Notes: generated by a model not told the origin, from the letters alone. A DNA stretch of 31,245 nucleotides from Plastoroseomonas sp036499545 (GCA_036499545.1 DASYDR010000364.1:1-31245); one strand, 5' to 3'; positions 22,899 through 30,704 are shown, numbered from the stretch's first letter. A program made the numbers and translations.

Positions 22899-23864
22899 AT
22901 GCAGCGCTTCACCCGCCGCGGCAGCCTTATCCTTGCCGCCACGCTGGCACGCCCGGCCCTTGCCCAGGGCCGCTTCCCCGAACGCCCGGTGCGGGTGATC
23001 GTGCCCTATTCCGCCGGCGGCGTCGGCGACACCATCGCCCGCATCCTGCAGCCCAAGATGGCCGAGCATCTCAGCCAGGCCGTGGTCGTCGAGAACCGCA
23101 CCGGTGCTTCCGGCGCCATCGCCGCCGTCGCCGTCGCGCAGAGCCCGCCCGACGGCTATACGCTGATGCTGGAAGGCGCGACCTTCACCACCCTGCCGCT
23201 GGTCAGCCGCAACCTGCCGATCGACTATGAGGCCGCCTTCGCGCCGGTCGCCCAGGCGACCGCCCAGCCCTACTTCATCGCGGTCCGCCGCGACTTCCCG
23301 GCCGAGGACATCCGCGGCTTCATCGCCGAAGCCAATCGCCGCCCGGGCGAGGTGACCTTCGGCACCCCGGGCGTCGCCCATATCGCGCATTTCATGGGCG
23401 AGCTGCTGCAGATCATGGCCCATATCCGGCTGGAGCACGTCCCATTCCGCGGCGGCGCCGACGCGTCCCGCGAAGTCGGCGCCGGGCGCATCGACGCCGC
23501 CATCATCAGCCATTCCAGCCTGCAGCCGGTGCTGCAATCCGGCCTGGCCCGCCTGATCGCGGTGACCAGCGCCGAGCGCCGGCCGATCGCGCCCGAGGTC
23601 CCGGCCCTGGCCGAGATCCTGCCGGGCTATGAGCTGACCACCTGGACCGGCCTCTTCGCCCCCGCCGCCACGCCTCTGCCGGTGCGACAGCGCATCACCG
23701 CCGCGCTGCATCACGCGGTGCATGACGCCCAGACCAGCGAGCGGCTGGTCGGCAGCGGCAATGACCCGGTGGTCGCCAGCACCGAGCAGTTCGCCGAACT
23801 GATCCGCAGCAACCGCGCGATCGCGCGGCGCATCGTCGCCAATGCGCCGAGCCTGCGCGGGTAA
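22899..23864 (+). CDS. Bug/TctC family tripartite tricarboxylate transporter receptor (second copy)
   Basis: A 321-residue periplasmic receptor. The signal MQRFTRRGSLILAATLARPALAQG precedes the mature FPERPVRVIVPYSAGGVGDTIARIL, with ligand-loop pattern PYSAGGVGD, then SPPDGYTLML. LEHVPFRGGADASREVGAGRIDAAI is the usual central Bug segment. I start at MQRFT because GGAGG stands 8 bp upstream; an ATG at 22881 would place that ribosome binding site inside the gene. It is divergent from leuC-like/leuD-like genes and convergent with the ICL-family lyase gene, so it is a good candidate for delivering that pathway's dicarboxylate. No TctAB permease is encoded in the window. Confidence 0.92.
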   Translation: MQRFTRRGSLILAATLARPALAQGRFPERPVRVIVPYSAGGVGDTIARILQPKMAEHLSQAVVVENRTGASGAIAAVAVAQSPPDGYTLMLEGATFTTLPLVSRNLPIDYEAAFAPVAQATAQPYFIAVRRDFPAEDIRGFIAEANRRPGEVTFGTPGVAHIAHFMGELLQIMAHIRLEHVPFRGGADASREVGAGRIDAAIISHSSLQPVLQSGLARLIAVTSAERRPIAPEVPALAEILPGYELTTWTGLFAPAATPLPVRQRITAALHHAVHDAQTSERLVGSGNDPVVASTEQFAELIRSNRAIARRIVANAPSLRG

Positions 23865-23873
23865 GCGCGCCCT

Positions 23874-23894
23874 GGGGAAGGCTCCGCCTTCCCC
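23874..23894 (+). terminator. terminator-like hairpin after the second Bug receptor gene
   Basis: GGGGAAGGC and GCCTTCCCC form a perfect 9-bp stem with a 3-nt loop, ten bases after the stop codon. No U-run follows (CAAACCCC instead). Position and stability suggest 3'-end formation. Confidence 0.55.
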
Positions 23895-23907
23895 AAACCC
23901 CATCCGC

Positions 23908-23927
23908 AAGGAGCCTGGAGGCTCCTT
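23908..23927. terminator. second hairpin of the convergent intergenic cluster
   Basis: AAGGAGCCT and AGGCTCCTT are perfectly complementary and separated by only two bases; a realistic fold is an 8-bp stem with a 4-base loop. It lies between convergent genes and could act on either strand. The core AGGAGCCT recurs in the next palindrome. Confidence 0.5.
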
Positions 23928-24024
23928 GACCTGCTTCACCTGGTGCCACCGCCTGGGGAGAAATCAGCCGGCGTTTCCCGCCAGGTGATTCCCGCCCAAG
24001 CGGCGGCGCAAAGATGGTGGGGGC

Positions 24025-24044
24025 GAGGAGCCTGCAGGCTCCTC
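24025..24044. repeat. perfect 20-bp palindrome sharing the GAGCC core
   Basis: GAGGAGCCTG is followed directly by its reverse complement CAGGCTCCTC with no spacer. It shares AGGAGCCT/AGGCTCCT with the hairpin at 23908, so the two look like related copies of one element. It could be a repetitive palindromic element or a protein-binding site rather than a terminator, because a zero-length loop cannot form without opening pairs. Confidence 0.6.
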
Positions 24045-24055
24045 ACGGGAGAGGT

Positions 24056-24079
24056 CCGGAGAGGCGGAGCCCTCTCCGG
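24056..24079 (-). terminator. terminator-like hairpin after the ICL/PEP-mutase family gene
   Basis: CCGGAGAGG and CCTCTCCGG form a 9-bp stem around a 6-nt loop, ending 8 bp beyond the lyase stop codon on the minus strand. It mirrors the hairpin after the convergent Bug gene. Confidence 0.52.
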
Positions 24080-24087
24080 GACGTCCC

Positions 24088-25050
24088 TCACTCAGCCGCC
24101 TTCGGCATATGCCCCAGGGTGCCTTCGTATTTCACCGCGCTTTCGGCGGGCAGCCATTCGGCTTCCATTTCCCGGATGCGGTCGAAGCCGGAGAAAGCGT
24201 GCAGGTTGCCGATCGGATGCGCCTTGAAGCGGGCGTCGAACGCGGCTTCGGCCATCGGGCCCTGCGTCTTCAGCGCGATGGCGAAGTCGTGGATCGCCAT
24301 CAGGGTCGCGCGCATGGTGGCGCCGGGCAGGATGGTGACGGCGATGCCGAGCTCCGCCATCTCCTCCGCGCTCATGCGCGGGGAGATGCCGGTCATGTTG
24401 TAGAAGATCGGGCCCTTCACCTCACGGCAGATCCGCGCGATCTCCGCCTTGTCGGTCGGGCCTTCGACGAAGGCGAGGTCGGCGCCGGCGTCGATGAAGG
24501 CGTTGGCGCGCCAGATGGCTTCCTCGATGGAGCCGCCATGGGCGCCGCGGGCATCGGTGCGGGCGACGATGACGAAGCTCGGATCGATCGCCGTGCGGAC
24601 GGCGGCGGCAGCGCGGATCTTGCCGACGGCTTCGTCGCGACCGATCACCTCGCGCCCGGCGACATGGCCGCAGCGCTTGGGCGCGACCTGGTCTTCCATG
24701 TGCAGGCCGGCCACGCCGTTGCGGATATATTCCTCGACCGTGCGGGCGACGTTGATGGCATTGCCGAAGCCGGTATCGGCATCGGCGATCAGCGGGACGC
24801 GGACCGCGCTGGCGATCAGCCGGGCGTTCAGCGCCATTTCGGTCTGGGTGACCAGCCCGGCATCGGGCAGGCCGAGCAGCGAGAGGGAGGTGCCGTAGCC
24901 CGTCATGTAGAGGGCGGGGAAGCCCACCTCCTCCAGCACGCGGGCCGACATGGCATTGTAGCAGCCGGGGATGACCAGTGGCTTCGCGGCCGCGATGGCC
25001 GCGCGCAGCCGGCTGCCGGGACGGGCGCTTTCGCCTTCGCCGAGACGCAT
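24088..25050 (-). CDS. isocitrate lyase/PEP mutase family carbon-carbon lyase
   Basis: A 320-residue TIM-barrel enzyme of the ICL/PEPM superfamily. Key elements are PLIADADTGFGN (metal-binding aspartates 90 and 92), GLHMEDQVAPKRCGH (116-129) and VARTDARG (162-169). The K-R-C-G-H loop carries the catalytic cysteine of true lyases (2-methylisocitrate lyase, dimethylmalate lyase, oxaloacetase relatives) and excludes PEP mutase. Substrates in this group are alpha-hydroxy di- or tricarboxylates cleaved to pyruvate or glyoxylate plus another acid. I start at MRLGEGESA, preceded by GGAAAGGG; an ATG at 25092 is less likely. It is the third gene of the ligase/DUF296/lyase run, and the LeuCD-like hydro-lyase is close by. 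Confidence 0.9.
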   Translation of the reverse strand: MRLGEGESARPGSRLRAAIAAAKPLVIPGCYNAMSARVLEEVGFPALYMTGYGTSLSLLGLPDAGLVTQTEMALNARLIASAVRVPLIADADTGFGNAINVARTVEEYIRNGVAGLHMEDQVAPKRCGHVAGREVIGRDEAVGKIRAAAAVRTAIDPSFVIVARTDARGAHGGSIEEAIWRANAFIDAGADLAFVEGPTDKAEIARICREVKGPIFYNMTGISPRMSAEEMAELGIAVTILPGATMRATLMAIHDFAIALKTQGPMAEAAFDARFKAHPIGNLHAFSGFDRIREMEAEWLPAESAVKYEGTLGHMPKAAE

Positions 25051-25104
25051 GGGGTGACCCTTTCCTGAACGTTCCCCGAAATGTGGCGCCAAGTGGCGGG
25101 CGCG

Positions 25105-25947
25105 TCACCCCTCCGGGTCGAGCACGGCTTCGAAGGTCATGAGCACCGGGTTGTCGCCGCCCACCAGCCGGCCTTCGCTGAGGCCACCGGTATGGTCGAC
25201 CAGGACGATGCCGAGCGGTTGCCCGGCGCCGACGCGGCCGCCGCGGATGAACATCTCGGTCGCGAAGGGTTCGACCGCCGGCGCGTCCAGGTACCGGGCG
25301 CCGATGATGCTGCCGACGCCGCCATGCAGCCTGGCCCGCGGGAAGCCGGCACCCTGCGCGAGCGCTTCGAGGGCGAGGGTGATGTCCTGGTTCGGGCGCA
25401 AGCGCAGCGCCAGCCCCGGATGGCCGCCGGGGCGATCGCGTGGCGGCACGGCGACCGGCGCGAAGAGCCGGAAGCCGGTCTCGGCGTCGTCGCTCACGAT
25501 GAATTCGGCGCCGGAGAGGGCGACGCCGCTCACTGCGATCGGCGCGGCCACCACGGCTTCCTCCGGCAGGATATGGCCGGCGTTGCGGCGGCCATCGGCT
25601 TCCGTCCAGATGGCATGGGTGTGGAAGAAGGCGGCGCCGTCGCGGCTGCCGAAGGTGACGGCGCCATGGTCCAGCCGCGTCACGCCGGGCGGGCGGAAGG
25701 TCGCGCTGTACCAGGCGGCGCGGGCCGCATCCGGCGAGAGCGCCGGCATGACATAGCCGAAGGGGCCGAAGCCGCCGCCAGTGATGGTCAGCGCCGCCGA
25801 ACCGAAGCCCCGCTCGGCCAGCGCATCGCGCAGCCCGTCCAGCAGCAGGGCGCCCGGCGGCAGGGTGAATGCGACCGGATGCAGCAGCGCCGGGACGATG
25901 ACCGCACGCTCCGCCGGTGGCGGGCCGGGCTGGCGGATGCTGCGCAT
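25105..25947 (-). CDS. tandem DUF296/PPC-domain protein
   Basis: A 280-residue protein that appears to contain two PPC (DUF296) domains. The first, about 32-135, has LLDGLRDALAERGFGSAALTITGGGFGPFGYVMPAL and HGAVTFGSRDGAAFFHTHAIW. The second, about 185-278, has NQDITLALEALAQGAGFPRARLHGGVGSIIGARYLD and RVGAGQPLGIVLVDHTGGLSEGRLVGGDNPVLMTFE. The His-rich FFHTHAI may bind a metal. Bacterial PPC proteins are of unknown function and form trimers; some plant ones bind DNA. No signal peptide is present. The start overlaps the acyl-CoA ligase stop codon (TGATG), so it is coupled to that enzyme. A metabolic rather than regulatory role is possible. Confidence 0.85.
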   Translation of the reverse strand: MRSIRQPGPPPAERAVIVPALLHPVAFTLPPGALLLDGLRDALAERGFGSAALTITGGGFGPFGYVMPALSPDAARAAWYSATFRPPGVTRLDHGAVTFGSRDGAAFFHTHAIWTEADGRRNAGHILPEEAVVAAPIAVSGVALSGAEFIVSDDAETGFRLFAPVAVPPRDRPGGHPGLALRLRPNQDITLALEALAQGAGFPRARLHGGVGSIIGARYLDAPAVEPFATEMFIRGGRVGAGQPLGIVLVDHTGGLSEGRLVGGDNPVLMTFEAVLDPEG

Positions 25948-27515
25948 CAGGACCTGGCCAGGGGCAGCAGGCCACGCGCTTCCAGGGCTTCGCGCACCAG
26001 GCGCTTCGGCACCTTGCCATAGCCGGATTTCGGCATCTCCGGCAGGAAGAAGACCCGCTTGGGGATCTTGTAGCGCGGCATCTTGCCGCCCATCCAGGCG
26101 AGCAGCGCCGCTTCATCGCCGTGCCCGTCCCGTGCCACCACGGCGGCGACGCCGACTTCGCCCCAGAGCGGATCGGGCACGCCGATCACCGCGGCTTCGG
26201 CGATGCCGGGATGGGTCAGCAGCTTCTCCTCGATCTCGCGCGGATAGATGTTGGACCCGCCCGAGATGTACATGTCCGACGCCCGGCCGGTGATGTAAAG
26301 GAAGCCCGCCGCATCCATGTGGCCGAGGTCGCCGGTGCGGAACCAGCCATCGCGGAAGCTTTTCGCATTGGCTTCCGGATTGTCGTAGTAGCCGGCGAAG
26401 ACGGCCGGCCCGATGACGCAGATCTCCCCGGTCTCGAAGGGCGCCAGCGCGCGGCCGCTCTCGTCCTGGATCTGCACCTCCATGCCCGTGCGTTCGAAGC
26501 CGCAGCTGCCGATGCGGGCGGCCGGGCCATCCTCCGCCTCGTGCAGGGCAGGTGGCAGGTAGGTGATGTTGCCGGTGACCTCGCCGAGGCCGAAATACTG
26601 CACGATCACCTTGCCGAGGCGACGCAGGATCATCTGCTGGTCGGCGCGGTACATCGGCGCGCCGGCGTAGATGACATGGCGCAGCGCGGCGTGGTCGTGG
26701 CGGTCCGCCGCCGGATGTTCGGCCAGCATCTTCAGGATGGTCGGCACGGTGAACATGTTGGTCACGCGATGCGCCGCGATCAGGCGCCAGGCTTCCTCGA
26801 TGTCGAAACGCTCGGTCGGCAGCAGGATGGTCTTGGCCGCCCGCGCCACCTGGGTCAGCTGGTGGACCCCGGCGCCGTGCGACAGGGGTGCGACGACGAG
26901 GGAGGCATCCTGTTCGCAGGTGCCGGGCAGCAGGTCGGCCAGGTGGTTGTTCACCACGAAGGCCATCTGGCCATGCGTCAGCACCGCCGCCTTGGAGCGG
27001 CCCGTGGTGCCGGAAGTGAAGAAGAACCAGCAGGCATCGTCGTATTCCACCGGCTCGGCGGGCGATGCCGCGCCGGCATGGCCTGCCATCAGCGCCTCAA
27101 GCTCCGCGCCGATGCGGATGACGCCATCCGTCAAAGGCGCGACGGCGGCGATATGCGCCGGGAAATCCTCATGGCAGAGAAAGATCCGCGGGCGCGACAT
27201 CGTCGCGAGATCGGCCACCTCATCGGCCAGCAGGCGGAAATTGGTCGGCACATAGACGGCGCCGATGCGGAACACCGCGAACATCGCCACGAACATCTGT
27301 TCGCAATTCCTGGAATGGACCAGCACGCGATCGCCCTTGCCGACGCCGCGGGCACGCAGCAGCGCGGCGATGGCCGCGGCGCGGGCATCCATTTCGGCGA
27401 AGCTCCAGGACCGCTCGCCCCAGAGGAAGCCGATGCGCGCGGGATGACGGCGCGCCGCCTGGGTCAGCAGGTGGCCGAGATTCATCACCCGGCGGCTGAT
27501 CCGCTGTTCGGCCAT
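25947..27515 (-). CDS. AMP-dependent acyl-CoA synthetase/ligase
   Basis: A 522-residue ANL enzyme of the long/medium-chain acyl-CoA ligase type. It has the P-loop FFFTSGTTGRSK (164-175), YFGLGEVTGN (307-316) in place of the usual Y-G-x-T-E, FRTGDLG (392-398), the hinge GRASDMYISGGSNIYPREIEE (410-430) and the adenylation lysine SGYGKVPKR (Lys501). It activates a carboxylic acid as its CoA thioester in the cytoplasm. A GGAGG ribosome binding site lies 9 bp before the ATG. It begins the minus-strand operon with the DUF296 protein and the ICL-family lyase and is divergent from a TAXI receptor gene 118 bp away, consistent with uptake, activation and cleavage of an organic acid. Confidence 0.93.
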   Translation of the reverse strand: MAEQRISRRVMNLGHLLTQAARRHPARIGFLWGERSWSFAEMDARAAAIAALLRARGVGKGDRVLVHSRNCEQMFVAMFAVFRIGAVYVPTNFRLLADEVADLATMSRPRIFLCHEDFPAHIAAVAPLTDGVIRIGAELEALMAGHAGAASPAEPVEYDDACWFFFTSGTTGRSKAAVLTHGQMAFVVNNHLADLLPGTCEQDASLVVAPLSHGAGVHQLTQVARAAKTILLPTERFDIEEAWRLIAAHRVTNMFTVPTILKMLAEHPAADRHDHAALRHVIYAGAPMYRADQQMILRRLGKVIVQYFGLGEVTGNITYLPPALHEAEDGPAARIGSCGFERTGMEVQIQDESGRALAPFETGEICVIGPAVFAGYYDNPEANAKSFRDGWFRTGDLGHMDAAGFLYITGRASDMYISGGSNIYPREIEEKLLTHPGIAEAAVIGVPDPLWGEVGVAAVVARDGHGDEAALLAWMGGKMPRYKIPKRVFFLPEMPKSGYGKVPKRLVREALEARGLLPLARS

Positions 27516-27633
27516 CGCACGCGTCCTCCATCATCCATGCCCAGTCTCGCGGAGAAGCCGCGCGCTTCCAAGGGGAGGTGGACGGCGGGGCACCGGGCGC
27601 GCCAGTCTTCCTGCCAACTCGAGGAGGCTCACC
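27516..27633. promoter_or_regulatory. divergent intergenic region between acyl-CoA ligase and TAXI receptor genes
   Basis: This 118-bp region separates two divergently read genes, each with a strong ribosome binding site at its edge (GGAGG and GAGGAGG). I see no clear promoter boxes or dyad symmetry. Confidence 0.45.
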
Positions 27634-28578
27634 ATGCAACGCCGCGACCTTCCCGCCCTCGCATTGGCCGGCCTGGCGCCAGGCCTGGCCCAGGCCCAGG
27701 CACCGCTGGCGCTGCATACCGCCGGCGCCGGCAGCGCCTTCCTGCCCTATGGCGAAGGGCTGGCGGCGGCGCTCGGCCGGGCGGGCATCGCGGTCACGGT
27801 GCGGCAGAGCACCGGATCGCTGCAGAACCTGGCGGCGGTGGAGGACGACGCGGCGGCACTCGGCACCGCCTTCCTCGGCAGCGCCTGGGATGCACTGCAG
27901 GGCGCGCCCAATGCCGGCGGGCGCCGGCATGTGGCGATCCGCGCCCTGTTCCCGATGTATGAGACCGCCTTCATGGTCGCCGCCCCGACAGCGTCCGGGC
28001 TGCGCACGCTGCGCGACCTGCACGGCAAGCGCGTCGGCGCCGGACCGGCGCGGGGCCCGGCGGAAGGCTTCTTCCGGGTCGCCGCCGCGGCGGCGGGGAT
28101 CGAGCCGGTGATCGTCAGCGGCGATCCGGCCGCATCGGCCGAAGCGCTGCTGCGCGGCGAGATGGATGCGCTATGGCAGGGCGCCGCGGTGCCGATCCCG
28201 TCCCTGACCACGGTCGCCGACCGGGTCGACGCGGTGATCTTCGGCCTGACCGCGGCGGAGATCGCGGAGGTCCGGCGCCGCCTGCCCTATATGGCGGAGG
28301 CGGTGATCCCGCCCGGCACCTATCGTGGCCAGACGGCGCCGGTGACCAGTTTCGCGGCCTGGAACTTCATCGTGGCCAACCGGGCCCTGCCGGAGGCGAC
28401 GGCCTATGCCATCACCCGCGCCGCACTCTCCGTCAGCGACCCGCTGGCCGAAATCCATGCCAGCGCCGGCGGCACCAGGGCCGCGAATGCACGCTTCAAC
28501 AGCGTGCTGCCCTTCCACCCGGGTGCGGCGCACTACTATGCCGAGCACGGGGTGGCGCTGACCGCGCCACCCGCATGA
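27634..28578 (+). CDS. TAXI family TRAP transporter solute-binding protein
   Basis: A 314-residue periplasmic binding protein. A short signal (MQRRDLPALALAGLAPGLAQAQA) is followed by PLALHTAGAGSAFLPYGEGLAAALGRAGIAVTVRQSTGSLQNLAAVEDDAAALGTAFLGSAWDALQG. This matches the TAXI layout, in which T-x-G-x-G-x-x-Y and S-x-x-N-x-x-x-v-x-x lead the two binding lobes. LRDLHGKRVGAGPARGPAEGFFR and AEALLRGEMDALW are also typical. TAXI receptors feed TRAP permeases with carboxylates or amino acids; no DctQM-like or fused permease gene is present. GAGGAGG precedes the ATG by 7 bp. It is divergent from the acyl-CoA ligase gene and convergent with the aldo/keto reductase gene (21 bp apart). Confidence 0.88.
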   Translation: MQRRDLPALALAGLAPGLAQAQAPLALHTAGAGSAFLPYGEGLAAALGRAGIAVTVRQSTGSLQNLAAVEDDAAALGTAFLGSAWDALQGAPNAGGRRHVAIRALFPMYETAFMVAAPTASGLRTLRDLHGKRVGAGPARGPAEGFFRVAAAAAGIEPVIVSGDPAASAEALLRGEMDALWQGAAVPIPSLTTVADRVDAVIFGLTAAEIAEVRRRLPYMAEAVIPPGTYRGQTAPVTSFAAWNFIVANRALPEATAYAITRAALSVSDPLAEIHASAGGTRAANARFNSVLPFHPGAAHYYAEHGVALTAPPA

Positions 28579-28599
28579 AGCCGCGCAGCCAGACCCGCT

Positions 28600-29565
28600 T
28601 CAGCGAAGCGCGGTGATCCTGGCGAGCGCCGCATCCGGCAGCCGGCCCTTCGCCACCGCCGCCGCGGCATGTTCGAATTCGGCGGTGGAAGAACTGCCGA
28701 CCAGGATCAGGCTCATGCCCGCGGGGCCGATCGCGAAGCGCAGCGCGGCTTCGACCAGGTCGGCGACGAAGCCTTCCTCAACCAGCGGCAGGAAGCGGCG
28801 GGCGGTCGCGACGTCATCGGCATAGCTGGCGCCCGAGGCGATCGGTTCCACCTTCTGCGCCGAGACCGGATGCCGCGCCTCGCTGCCGCTCAGCGCGCCG
28901 CCGGCCAGTACGCGGATGCCGATGACGCCGACATCGCGCGATGCCGCATGGTCGATCACCTGGCCGAGATCCGGTACGCCGGCCAGGGCCGGCGCCGCGG
29001 CGCTCGGGTTCAGCAGGTTGTAGGGGATCTGCGCGGTGGCGAAGCCGCCATCATCCAGCACATGCCGCAACGCTGCCGCATCACCGATGCCGGTGATGCC
29101 GTAATGACGCAGCTTGCCCTGGTCGCGGGCCTTCTGCAGCGCCGGCACCGCTTCGGCCAGGATCTGCGCATCGGTGAAGCTCGGCGCACCGCCATGCGCG
29201 GTGATCGGATTGTGCAGCTGGAACAGGTCCACGCTGTCGCGGCCGAGCCGGCGCAGGCTGTCCTCGAGCGAGGTTGCGACGGTGCCGGCGATATCACCGC
29301 GCTGCGGGTCGAAGACGCGCACCTTGGTGCCGACGATCGGGTTCGCTTTCAGCGCGCGCAGCGTGCGGCCGAGATTGGTTTCCGAAGCACCGTCGCCATA
29401 GACGAAGGCCGTGTCGAAGTAGTTGATCCCGAGGTCGAGGGCGCGGCCGATGGCGCGCTCCTGTTCGGCCGGTTCGCCGCGGACCATCAGCCCGCCGATC
29501 GCCCCGCACCCATAGCCGAGGACGGAGACGCGAAGCTCCGTCCGCCCAAGCCGGCGCTGTTCCAT
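28600..29565 (-). CDS. aldo/keto reductase
   Basis: A 321-residue NAD(P)H-dependent aldo/keto reductase beginning MEQRRLGRTELRVSVLGYGCGAIGG. The catalytic tetrad can be placed: Asp and Tyr in GINYFDTAFVYGDG, Lys in IVGTKVRVF and His in DLFQLHNPI. The C-terminal LILVGSSSTAEFEHAAAAV binds the cofactor phosphate side. It resembles the galactose-dehydrogenase/L-fuco-beta-pyranose dehydrogenase-like AKR group; the substrate is unknown. I start at MEQRR because the preceding 45 residues in frame are uncharacteristic and cover the divergent promoter region; an in-frame ATG at 29583 would add six residues. It is divergent from the third Bug receptor gene. Confidence 0.92.
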   Translation of the reverse strand: MEQRRLGRTELRVSVLGYGCGAIGGLMVRGEPAEQERAIGRALDLGINYFDTAFVYGDGASETNLGRTLRALKANPIVGTKVRVFDPQRGDIAGTVATSLEDSLRRLGRDSVDLFQLHNPITAHGGAPSFTDAQILAEAVPALQKARDQGKLRHYGITGIGDAAALRHVLDDGGFATAQIPYNLLNPSAAAPALAGVPDLGQVIDHAASRDVGVIGIRVLAGGALSGSEARHPVSAQKVEPIASGASYADDVATARRFLPLVEEGFVADLVEAALRFAIGPAGMSLILVGSSSTAEFEHAAAAVAKGRLPDAALARITALR

Positions 29566-29641
29566 GGCCAGTCCCCGTCCCATCTGCTGTGCCGCCAGCC
29601 TGGGCGATGCGGCGCCTGGCCGCAAGCCGTTGCGGTCGTCG

Positions 29642-29649
29642 CGTATACG
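29642..29649. promoter_or_regulatory. palindrome CGTATACG, candidate GntR-type operator in a divergent promoter region
   Basis: CGTATACG is a perfect 8-bp palindrome lying about 50 bp before the third Bug receptor gene and about 80 bp from the divergent aldo/keto reductase start. It shares the GTATAC core with the palindrome upstream of the first Bug receptor gene, and GAATAC follows at 29651. Confidence 0.4.
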
Positions 29650-29698
29650 TGAATACTCCACCGATCGGACGCAGAGCCGCTCTCGGAGGATGTCATCC

Positions 29699-30679
29699 AT
29701 GTGGACCCGTCGCCGCCTGCTGGGCGGTGCCGCGGCGCTCGGCGCCGCGCTGCCGCTGGGCGCCCTGGCCGCCTATCCCGACCGGCCGCTGCGCTTCGTC
29801 GTGCCCTTCACCCCGGGTGGCAATACCGACATCCTGGGCCGCATCGCCGGCGAGGCGATGGCGACCCGGCTGGCACAGGCGGTGGTGATCGAGAACCGCG
29901 CCGGCGCCGGCGGCAGCATCGGTGCCGACCTGGTCGCGAAATCCCCGGGCGATGGCTACACGCTGCTGTTCGGCGCCGGGGGGCCGCTGGTGGCCAATCC
30001 GGTGCTGCAGGCACGCATCCCCTATGACGTGGCGCGCGATTTCAAGCCGATCGGGCTGCTCGGCATCATGCCCATGGTCTGCATCCTGAACCCGCGGCTG
30101 CCGGCGCGCACGATGACGGAGTTCCTGGCGCTGCTGCGCCAGCGCCCCGGCCAGGTGACGGTCGCGACCCCCGGCACCGGCAGCGCCGCGCATCTGACCC
30201 TGGAACTGGTCAGCGCCCAGGCCGGGGTGCGGATGACGCATGTGCCCTATCGCGGCGGCAGCGCCCTGGTGCCGGACCTGATCGCCGGCACCGTCGACGC
30301 CTCCTTCGTCGAATTGCCGAATGTGCTGCCGCTGCATCGCGACGGCCAGGCGCGCATCGTCGGCGTCGCGGCGCTGGCGCGCTCCACCGTCCTGTCGGAT
30401 GTCGAGACCTTCGCCGAAGCCGGCATGCCCGGCTTCACCGCCGGCAGCTTCGGCGGCCTGCTGGCACCTGCCGCGACACCCGACGCCGTGATCGCGCGGC
30501 TGCACCAGGCACTGGCCGAGAGCATCGCGGCGCCCACCGTCGCCGAGCGCGTCATTCAAGTAGGCGCGGTGCCGGCGACACCGGAGCAGGCGACGCCCGA
30601 AGGCTTCGCCCGCTTCCTGGCCGCGGAACTGGCGGCGGCGCGCCGCGCCGTCGAGTTGGCGGGCCTGAAGCCGGAATAG
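29699..30679 (+). CDS. Bug/TctC family tripartite tricarboxylate transporter receptor (third copy)
   Basis: A 326-residue periplasmic receptor. The twin-arginine-like signal MWTRRRLLGGAAALGAALPLGALA is followed by the mature YPDRPLRFVVPFTPGGNTDILGRIAGEAM, with ligand-loop pattern PFTPGGNTD. SPGDGYTLLFGAGGPLVANP and MTHVPYRGGSALVPDLIAGTVDASF are standard Bug segments. The ATG at 29699 has CGGAGGA about 9 bp upstream; an ATG three codons earlier is too close to it. It is an orphan receptor without TctAB. It is divergent from the aldo/keto reductase gene and convergent with the dapA-like gene 25 bp away. Confidence 0.93.
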   Translation: MWTRRRLLGGAAALGAALPLGALAAYPDRPLRFVVPFTPGGNTDILGRIAGEAMATRLAQAVVIENRAGAGGSIGADLVAKSPGDGYTLLFGAGGPLVANPVLQARIPYDVARDFKPIGLLGIMPMVCILNPRLPARTMTEFLALLRQRPGQVTVATPGTGSAAHLTLELVSAQAGVRMTHVPYRGGSALVPDLIAGTVDASFVELPNVLPLHRDGQARIVGVAALARSTVLSDVETFAEAGMPGFTAGSFGGLLAPAATPDAVIARLHQALAESIAAPTVAERVIQVGAVPATPEQATPEGFARFLAAELAAARRAVELAGLKPE

Positions 30680-30704
30680 CCCAGGCCCGCCCGGAAAAGA
30701 CCCG

